Source: Phycisphaerae bacterium (GTDB lineage: Bacteria; Planctomycetota; Phycisphaerae; SM23-33). Taken from it: a stretch of 5,694 nucleotides of DNA. Below the pieces are notes generated by a model. The model did no database searches. It saw nothing but the letters and a program-made list of their open reading frames with translations, and was not told the DNA's origin. Below, piece after piece: positions 1 to 4,692 of the stretch. The position numbers and the translations under genes are program-made. Each line of letters begins with the position of its first letter. Within the stretch, counting starts at the first letter, position 1. Location: assembly GCA_030610965.1 (NCBI GenBank), contig JAUWQU010000301.1, positions 1 to 5,694 of the forward strand, in the 5' to 3' direction.

Positions 1-759
1 GGCGAACGGGGGGACCATCGCCCCAAACTCGAACTCGCCGAGGTCGCCACCTTTGGACTTGCCGGACGGGCAGGCCGAGTGCTCCTCGGCCGCCTTTTCG
101 AAGGTGACGGTGCCGGCCCTGACGTCGGTGGCGATCTTCTCGAGCTTGGCGATGGCCGCCTTCTGCTCCTTGGTCGATGCTGTCTGCTCGCATTGAACAA
201 GGATGTGGCTGGCCGTCACCTTCGTGCCGTTGAAGCAGGACGGGTTGGCCTTGATGAAGGCGCCCACCTTGTCCTTGCCCGTCTCCTTGTCGGCCAGCGA
301 TTTGAGGCGGACCTGATCGCGAAGCCGCCGCTCGGTCAGTCCCGCCATGGCCATCAACTGAGCCATCGGGACGCCCTTCTCGGTCGCCAGGATCTTCAGC
401 TTGCCCTTGAGCTCATCGTAGGCCTTCTGATCGAAGGGAACCTTCCGGCTTTCCAGGAAGCTGTGGACAAGCTCGGCGGTGATCAGGTCGCCGAGGATCT
501 TGGCCCGGATCTCGCTGACCTGCTCGGGCGGGGACCCGGCCGGCAGTGTCTTGAGGGGCCCGGCGATGCGGTCGCTGGTGATCTTCACGTCTCCGACGGT
601 GGCCACAACGGTCGCCGACGGACTTGCGCCGGCCGGGGTGGTGGTCGGCGCCGGGGCCGCGGCGGGCTTGGCTGCCGCGGGCGGCGCGTCTGCTGCCTGC
701 AACTGCCCGCAGACTGCCAACATGCACGCGGTGACGATTAAGAGGGTCTTGGCATCCAA
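1..759 (-). CDS. Exported SurA/PpiC-type peptidyl-prolyl cis-trans isomerase (C-terminus outside window)
   Basis: This gene encodes a parvulin-family prolyl isomerase, probably a periplasmic folding factor. The frame is open from a TTG at 759-757 to the window edge, giving 253 residues. Residues 1-23 look like a Sec signal peptide (Lys4, hydrophobic LLIVTACMLAV, possible cleavage after LQA). An Ala/Pro/Thr-rich linker covers about 25-49. Next comes a SurA-N-like start (VATVGDVKITSDRI, 52-65) and a helical region to about 170. The parvulin domain opens with TASHILV (182-188). His185 fits the conserved parvulin His, and ACPSGKSKGGDLGEF (229-243) matches the Pin1-type SDCSSAKARGDLG loop, with Cys230 at the catalytic Cys position. 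The domain is cut at PPFA. TTG is chosen because AGGAG lies 7 nt upstream and it supplies the signal peptide. The first in-frame ATG (723-721) would remove half the signal, and the ATG at 755-753 is out of frame and soon stops. The gene is divergent from pgk. The family call is firm. The exact role (SurA-like or PrsA-like) is inference. Confidence 0.9.
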   Translation of the reverse strand, partial: MDAKTLLIVTACMLAVCGQLQAADAPPAAAKPAAAPAPTTTPAGASPSATVVATVGDVKITSDRIAGPLKTLPAGSPPEQVSEIRAKILGDLITAELVHSFLESRKVPFDQKAYDELKGKLKILATEKGVPMAQLMAMAGLTERRLRDQVRLKSLADKETGKDKVGAFIKANPSCFNGTKVTASHILVQCEQTASTKEQKAAIAKLEKIATDVRAGTVTFEKAAEEHSACPSGKSKGGDLGEFEFGAMVPPFA

Positions 760-766
760 AAACCTT

Positions 767-771
767 CTCCT
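767..771 (-). promoter_or_regulatory. Shine-Dalgarno site fixing the TTG start of the isomerase
   Basis: On the minus strand AGGAG (followed by AAGG) lies 7 nt before the TTG at 759-757. This strong, well-spaced site is the main reason to accept a TTG start rather than the in-frame ATG 12 codons later. Confidence 0.75.
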
Positions 772-854
772 GTAATCAAAGTGGCGAGCCGCGGCCCGGC
801 CGTCGAGCCGTCCGCGCCCGCCGTTATCAGTTTCGGTGAAACAGCTACGTAGAA

Positions 855-892
855 ACCCATTATTCACATTGGGTATCGCAGAATCAATGGGT
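855..892. repeat. Inverted repeat ACCCATT...AATGGGT around the candidate promoter
   Basis: The 7-bp arms at 855-861 and 886-892 are perfect inverted repeats separated by 24 bp. They overlap the -10 and -35 hexamers of the minus-strand promoter. A regulator binding both arms could occlude the promoter, but arms of this length can arise by chance. A perfect 8-bp palindrome CTACGTAG (845-852) sits at the predicted transcription start. Confidence 0.3.
859..887 (-). promoter_or_regulatory. Candidate sigma70-type promoter for the isomerase gene
   Basis: Reading the minus strand, TTGATT (887-882) is followed by a spacer of exactly 17 nt and then AATAAT (864-859). These match TTGACA and TATAAT at 4/6 and 5/6 positions. 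The site lies in the most AT-rich part of the divergent intergenic region. Transcription would start near 852, leaving a 5' leader of about 93 nt before the TTG. It is supported by sequence match only. Consensus rules drawn from proteobacteria may not hold in this phylum. Confidence 0.45.
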
Positions 893-1081
893 CCTTTCCG
901 CCTGCGACGTTCTTCTTGATACGACGATGATCCATCGATCCGGCACTACTGAGCGCGACCCGGGGGCTTACGCTCCAGGCCTTGCGATCCGGGGCTGGAC
1001 TTGCGCGCGGTGATCGGGTACGCTTTCGGCGATTTTCGGGCAGGCCGGAACAAGCAAGGAAGGATCAAACGAGAGCGAAAC

Positions 1082-2338
1082 ATGGCTACCAAGACAATTG
1101 CGGACATCGACGTTCAGGGCAAGCGGGTGCTTATGCGGGTGGACTTCAACGTGCCGCTCGCCGACGGCAAGGTCACCGACGACAATCGGATAGTCGCGGC
1201 CCTGCCTTCGATCAAAAAGGCGATCGAAAGCGGCGCGAAGGTTATCCTGATGAGCCACCTCGGCCGACCGGCCGGCAAGGGCTTCGAGGCCGAGTTCAGC
1301 GCCAAGCCCGCGGCCGAGCGATTGGGCGAGCTTCTCGGCAAGCCCGTCAAGCTCGGCCCGCCGGAAGTCGTCGGCCCCGAGGCCGCGGAGATGGTGGCCG
1401 AGATGGCGCCCGGCGAGGTGCTGATGCTGGAGAACGTACGTTTCGCGGCAGGCGAGACGATGCCCGACAAGGCCAAGAAGAACCCCGACGGCAAGTTGAC
1501 GGCCGACCAGCAGGCACAGCTCGACGCCTTCGTCGAGGCCTTGAGCGCCCTTGGCGACGTGTACGTAAACGACGCGTTCGGCACGTGCCACCGCAAGCAC
1601 GCGAGCATGTACGGCGTAGCCAAGGCCATTTCAGCCAAGGGCGGCCCGGCCGTCGCGGGCTACCTGGTCGAGAAGGAGATTCGCTACCTTTCCGAGGCCG
1701 TCGCCAACCCGGGGAGGCCTTTCACGGCGATCCTCGGCGGGGTGAAGGTTTCCGACAAGATCAAGCTCATCGCCAGCCTGCTTGGCAAGGTGGACAACAT
1801 CCTCATCGGCGGGGCGATGGCGTACACGCTGCTCAAGGCCGCGGGCGCGTCGGTCGGCAAGAGCATGGTCGAGGCCGACCAGGTCGACCAGATGAAGACG
1901 CTGCTGGACAAGGCCGGCGGGAAGATCCTCCTGCCGTGCGACCACGTCGGCGCCACGGAGTTCGGGTCCGACGAGGCCAGGGCCGTCGATGGCGTGGACA
2001 TCCCCGACGACCTGATGGGCCTGGACATCGGCCCCAAGACGGTCGAGGCGTTCGGCAAGGTCATCGCCGCCAGCAAGACCATCGTCTGGAACGGTCCGAT
2101 GGGCGTCTTCGAGCGCGAGGCTTACGCGGCTGGCACGAAGGCGATAGCCGAGGCCGTCGCCGCGGCCACCGACGGCGGGGCCATCAGCGTGATCGGCGGC
2201 GGCGACTCAGCCGCGGCCGTCGAGCAGATGGGCCTGGCCGACCGGATGACCCACGTATCCACCGGAGGAGGCGCGTCGCTGACGTACCTCGAAGGCAAGC
2301 CCATGCCCGCCATCGAGGTGCTGGACGACAAGGCGTAG
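1082..2338 (+). CDS. pgk: Phosphoglycerate kinase
   Basis: Phosphoglycerate kinase is a cytosolic enzyme of glycolysis and gluconeogenesis. It transfers phosphate between 1,3-bisphosphoglycerate and ADP to give 3-phosphoglycerate and ATP. The protein is complete at 418 aa. The signature RVLMRVDFNVP is at 15-25 (Asp21, Asn23), with Arg36, SHLGRP at 58-63, LENVRF at 116-121 and VNDAFGTCHRKHAS at 162-175. These cover the substrate-binding N-domain. The nucleotide side shows GGVKVSDKIK at 219-228 (Lys222, Lys226), WNGPMGVFE at 336-344, GGGDS at 372-376 and STGGGAS at 393-399. It is slightly longer than the usual 390-400 aa because about 17 extra residues lie between LENVRF and YVNDAFG. ATG 1082 is chosen because conservation begins there. 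The frame extends to a TTG at 1001, but those 27 codons look non-coding. No adjoining glycolytic gene is visible, and the downstream side is occupied by a transposase scar. Confidence 0.97.
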   Translation: MATKTIADIDVQGKRVLMRVDFNVPLADGKVTDDNRIVAALPSIKKAIESGAKVILMSHLGRPAGKGFEAEFSAKPAAERLGELLGKPVKLGPPEVVGPEAAEMVAEMAPGEVLMLENVRFAAGETMPDKAKKNPDGKLTADQQAQLDAFVEALSALGDVYVNDAFGTCHRKHASMYGVAKAISAKGGPAVAGYLVEKEIRYLSEAVANPGRPFTAILGGVKVSDKIKLIASLLGKVDNILIGGAMAYTLLKAAGASVGKSMVEADQVDQMKTLLDKAGGKILLPCDHVGATEFGSDEARAVDGVDIPDDLMGLDIGPKTVEAFGKVIAASKTIVWNGPMGVFEREAYAAGTKAIAEAVAAATDGGAISVIGGGDSAAAVEQMGLADRMTHVSTGGGASLTYLEGKPMPAIEVLDDKA

Positions 2339-2350
2339 CCGCCGAATCTG

Positions 2351-2362
2351 ATAGGGACAGTC
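2351..2362. repeat. GGGACAGTC-type motif, possible end of a RAYT element
   Basis: The sequence ATAGGGACAGTC lies 12 bp after the pgk stop and just before the transposase fragment. Motifs of the GGGACAG(T/A)C kind are, from my recollection of genome sequences, common around REP-associated transposase genes in planctomycetes and other bacteria. No second copy is visible in this window, so its status as an element end is inference. Confidence 0.3.
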
Positions 2363-2367
2363 GTGGA

Positions 2368-2520
2368 TGGCTGCTGGCCGCGGCTCGCTATGTCGAGCGG
2401 AGTCCGGTCAGGGCGAACCTGGTTGCCTGCGCGCCTGAGTGGTCCTGGTCGAGCGCGGCCGTCCGGCGTCAGACAAGGCGCAGAAACATGGTGGCAAATG
2501 ACTTCATTATTCCCGCTTGA
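2368..2520 (+). pseudogene. Remnant of a REP-associated tyrosine transposase (RAYT, IS200-like), C-terminal fragment
   Basis: Frame +1 across 2368-2457 reads WLLAAARYVERSPVRANLVA followed by CAPEWSWSSA. This closely follows the conserved C-terminal segment of RAYT/TnpA-REP proteins (typical form RYVERNPVRAxLVxxAEDWPWSS). These proteins are HUH/Y1-type single-strand nucleases that act on REP-like hairpins. Only about 30 of the roughly 200 family residues remain. The HUH catalytic region is absent and there is no own start codon, because upstream this frame just runs as a shadow through pgk. Similarity fades after about 2460 and the frame stops at TGA 2518-2520, inside the next ORF. The piece is a non-functional scar from insertion followed by deletion. 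The family call rests on the motif. The alternative, chance similarity in a shadow frame, is unlikely given the run of matches. Confidence 0.72.
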
Positions 2521-2911
2521 ACATGTTCTATGCACACGCCAGGCTCTTAGAGATGTGCGGTTGCTCCGCGATAACGACCTGAGGGATACTGTTGCGGTGG
2601 AGCTGCGCTTTGATCCGACGGTCGTCTACTTGGTGGTCAATCCAGACGACGACACGATATCGGTGACTGATGTACTTGATGTTCCAGATGAAACCCATTG
2701 GGACTCCGCCAGAGGCCCTTGGCTTACAGCCATTGGCAAGCGCGTAATATGGTACTGGGGAATGCAAAACAATCGTGGATACTGGGACGCTGTTCAGATC
2801 CAGTTGACCCGAGACGAAGACCGAGACGGTGTCAAGGAACCTGACGTGAGTTTTCAGGCAGTCGCAATTGCTTCTAGGTTGTCAATAGGCGAGGTCAAGA
2901 ATGTTGAATAG
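2498..2911 (+). CDS. Hypothetical acidic protein, orphan low-GC gene
   Basis: This is an ORF of 137 aa whose function I do not recognise. It has no signal peptide or membrane segment and appears cytosolic and acidic. The first part has alternating hydrophobic stretches suggesting beta strands (DTVAVELRF, VVYLVVN, TISVTDVLDV). A Trp/Gly-rich core follows (PWLTAIGKRVIWYWGMQNN, then RGYWDAVQIQL). The WYWGMQNNRGYWDAVQI segment faintly recalls small bacterial domains of unknown function such as DUF6334, but I cannot confirm this. GC is about 53% by hand count over 2521-2880, against about 70% in a sampled stretch of pgk, which suggests acquisition. ATG 2498 has only a weak GGTGG-like ribosome site. 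The frame is open upstream to 2363, but that part overlaps the transposase scar. The N-terminus may therefore have been altered, or the gene may itself be decaying. A stand-alone immunity-type protein is one speculative possibility. Confidence 0.6.
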   Translation: MTSLFPLEHVLCTRQALRDVRLLRDNDLRDTVAVELRFDPTVVYLVVNPDDDTISVTDVLDVPDETHWDSARGPWLTAIGKRVIWYWGMQNNRGYWDAVQIQLTRDEDRDGVKEPDVSFQAVAIASRLSIGEVKNVE

Positions 2912-3011
2912 CAGCCAATCGTAGAAGTCGCTTTTGGCTTTGCCGTCATGCCGCCGGACTAAGGGCCGGGCGAGGGTCTTGCGGGGCGGAAGGCTCAGCC
3001 CGAGGGGCGTT

Positions 3012-4193
3012 TCAGCGCGCGGCTTTGTAGCCGGTGTTTTTCCATACGACTTTGGCGCCGCCGAGCTTGGTCAGCGAGCCGGCCAGGGCCCACATTGTAA
3101 TGGCGCAGCCGAGGGGGTACGTCCAGAACAGGCCCGGCCGGGCGGTGATGAGTTTGTAGAAACGGTATATAACGCTGAGCTGCATCGCGATGGCTGCCAG
3201 GCCCGCGATCGAGAGCATTCGCCATGGCCAGGCGGGTTCGGCGCCGCAGACCCAGCCGATCGCGCCGACACCGGCGGCCAGGTAGGGCAGCAGGCCCATG
3301 ATCGTCACCACGGCCAGCGAGATCACCAACCGCCTGAGCGTGCCGAACGTGCCGTAGAAGATGCGGCTCCAGCCGCGGATTATCTGCATGAACGACGTGT
3401 ACATCCGCACGAGGTAGAGGCCCTCGCCTCGGATGACCCGCAGTTGCAGGTGCGCCTGCTTTATCAGCCGGGCCATGTGCATGTCCTCGTTGAGCCGGTC
3501 CTTGACGGCCTCGTGCGTGCCGATGGCCTCGTATGCACTTCGGCGAATCAGTATGAACGCCCCGTTGGCGTAGGCGTTGGGTGCCTTGGGGTCATTGACC
3601 TTTTCCGGCGGGAACCAGATCATCATCACCCCGCCGCAGACCGGCTGGACCACGTTCTCCCACCAGCTCTTCATCTCCAGCCGCGGCAGCACGCTCAGCA
3701 GGTCGGCGCCGCTGTCCTGGGCGTACTGCATCGCGACCGAAAGCGTCCGCCGCGAGACCTGCCGGCAGTCGGCGTCGATCATGCATATCCACTGGCCGTC
3801 GGTCGTCGCGATGCCGGTCTGCATCGCGTTGTTCTTGCCGCACCAGCCGTCCGGAAGGTCCGTTATGTTCACCAGGCGAAGGCGCGGATCCTCGTCGGCG
3901 ACGCGCTGGACGATTCCGCCCGTGTCGTCGTCGGAGCGGTCGTTGCAGACGATCATTTCGAAGTTGGGGTAGTCCTGGTCGAGCATTGTCCGCACGCAGG
4001 TTTCGATGCAGGCGGCCTCGTCCTTGGCGGCTGCGAGGACGGAGATCTTCGGCGCGTTTTCCGGCGGACCGGGGCTGTCCGGGCCTAGCAGCAGGCCGGT
4101 GTGGCGTTCTCGCCAGATCTTCAGGTGCCGGCTGAGCCATACCAGGCAGACAAGCGAAGCCAGCGCGGTAAGTGTTATGGCAAGTGCGGTCAT
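3012..4193 (-). CDS. Membrane-anchored family 2 glycosyltransferase
   Basis: This gene encodes a 393-aa GT-A-fold glycosyltransferase of family 2, probably adding sugar to a lipid or envelope component at the inner face of the cytoplasmic membrane. Residues 3-21 form an N-terminal membrane anchor. The catalytic domain begins PKISVLAAAKDEA (48-60). It continues with NDRSDDDT (84-91), LPDGWCGKNNAM (113-124), the metal-binding DAD at 140-142 and NED at 235-237 (candidate catalytic acid), then RGWSR at 273-277. Three hydrophobic segments follow at about 289-315, 326-343 and 355-373. The tail VVWKNTGY resembles the WKGR-Y ending of CrtQ/HpnB-like transferases. That similarity suggests a polyprenyl, carotenoid or hopanoid-type acceptor, which is inference. 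The ATG (4193-4191) overlaps the upstream TGA as ATGA. An AGGAG (4210-4206) lies 12 nt ahead, so translation is probably coupled. It is the last gene of the larC operon. Confidence 0.88.
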   Translation of the reverse strand: MTALAITLTALASLVCLVWLSRHLKIWRERHTGLLLGPDSPGPPENAPKISVLAAAKDEAACIETCVRTMLDQDYPNFEMIVCNDRSDDDTGGIVQRVADEDPRLRLVNITDLPDGWCGKNNAMQTGIATTDGQWICMIDADCRQVSRRTLSVAMQYAQDSGADLLSVLPRLEMKSWWENVVQPVCGGVMMIWFPPEKVNDPKAPNAYANGAFILIRRSAYEAIGTHEAVKDRLNEDMHMARLIKQAHLQLRVIRGEGLYLVRMYTSFMQIIRGWSRIFYGTFGTLRRLVISLAVVTIMGLLPYLAAGVGAIGWVCGAEPAWPWRMLSIAGLAAIAMQLSVIYRFYKLITARPGLFWTYPLGCAITMWALAGSLTKLGGAKVVWKNTGYKAAR

Positions 4194-4690
4194 TCGGTGG
4201 CGGAACTCCTGTCTTCCGTCCTGTCGCCCGCGGGCTCTCCGATTGTCGCCCGCCGCAGCGCGAGGATAAGCTCGACTTCACCAATGTCCATGCACAAGCG
4301 ACGGGCGATATCCAGCGGCGCGACGTTCTGATCGGCAAGCCGCTGCACTTGCAGGCGACGCGGGTGCGGCTGGTCGTCTTCGGGCGCGCGAGCCGGCGAG
4401 GCCAGGGCGGCGGCAGCACGCCGGATCTCCGCCAGGCGGCAGTCCAGTTCGCCCAGCAGGCCTTCGAACCTTTCGTCGCGCCGCGCGAGCTGCGTCTCGA
4501 TTCGGTCGGTGAGCTGCTCGATCCTCCGCGCCTGCTCGGCAAGGCTGCGTCGCAGGGCCTCAAACGCCGCCGGCGGAAGGGCCCGCTGGCGGCCTATTCG
4601 CTCCAGATGCGAGCGGACAACTAAGGCGACGATTACCACTGTGGCGGCGTTGAACAGGACCAGTGAGCCGGCGAGGAACCAGACCCACAT
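4190..4690 (-). CDS. Membrane-anchored coiled-coil protein with C-terminal HTH-like motif
   Basis: This is a 166-aa protein of unknown function. Residues 2-25 form one strong transmembrane helix (WFLAGSLVLFNAATVVIVAL). A highly charged, Arg/Glu/Leu-rich helical stretch at about 28-95 is a likely coiled coil. A Pro/Asp-rich linker leads to LADQNVAPLDIARRLCMDIG followed by EVELILALR (about 118-146). That pattern, a short helix then IARRL, then a G-E-(V/A)-E-L-(I/L) helix, resembles the C-terminal HTH-like motif of DUF2802/DUF6115-type membrane proteins (the SwrB kind). ATG 4690-4688 is preferred because GGAG lies 7 nt upstream. A GTG two codons earlier (4696-4694) overlaps the larC stop as GTGA but has GGAG only 1 nt away. 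The stop overlaps the glycosyltransferase start. A scaffold or regulatory role at the membrane is a guess. The gene itself is well supported by tight operon packing. Confidence 0.8.
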   Translation of the reverse strand: MWVWFLAGSLVLFNAATVVIVALVVRSHLERIGRQRALPPAAFEALRRSLAEQARRIEQLTDRIETQLARRDERFEGLLGELDCRLAEIRRAAAALASPARAPEDDQPHPRRLQVQRLADQNVAPLDIARRLCMDIGEVELILALRRATIGEPAGDRTEDRSSATE

Positions 4691-4692
4691 AT

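Larger units (their letters stand above)
760..1081. other. Divergent intergenic region between the isomerase gene and pgk
   Basis: This 322-bp region has no credible ORF. The left part holds the isomerase leader, ribosome binding site and candidate promoter. For pgk no convincing promoter was found. The best plus-strand pair is TGGACT (996-1001), a 17-nt spacer and TACGCT (1019-1024), which is a weak match. The segment directly before pgk has purine-rich AAGGAAGGA (1056-1064), which is rather far (17 nt) from the ATG, and GAGAG (1071-1075) at 6 nt. No tRNA, riboswitch or terminator is apparent. Confidence 0.6.

Noticed and set aside
79..741. 220-codon plus-strand open frame opposite the isomerase gene
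   Set aside because: The opposite strand has clear parvulin motifs and a ribosome site; this frame is Leu/Gly/Arg-rich shadow.
1001..1081. N-terminal extension of pgk from a TTG
   Set aside because: The 27 extra residues match nothing in the PGK family, whose conserved start coincides with ATG 1082.
968..2082. Minus-strand open frames opposite pgk
   Set aside because: They are complements of pgk codons, with no family features or ribosome sites.
982..2367. Long plus-strand open frame overlapping pgk in another frame
   Set aside because: Its product is Arg/Gly-rich shadow sequence of a high-GC gene; only the tail after 2368 carries a real homology signal.
2912..3011. Possible terminator between the convergent orphan gene and glycosyltransferase gene
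   Set aside because: Only short GC hairpins such as GGCT-C-AGCC were found, without a T-run on either strand.
2934..4088. 384-codon plus-strand open frame opposite the glycosyltransferase
   Set aside because: It is antisense to a gene with clear GT2 motifs, and its product is low-complexity shadow sequence.
3592..4563. 323-codon minus-strand open frame spanning two genes
   Set aside because: It crosses the boundary of two well-supported genes in another frame and is Arg/Pro-rich without motifs.
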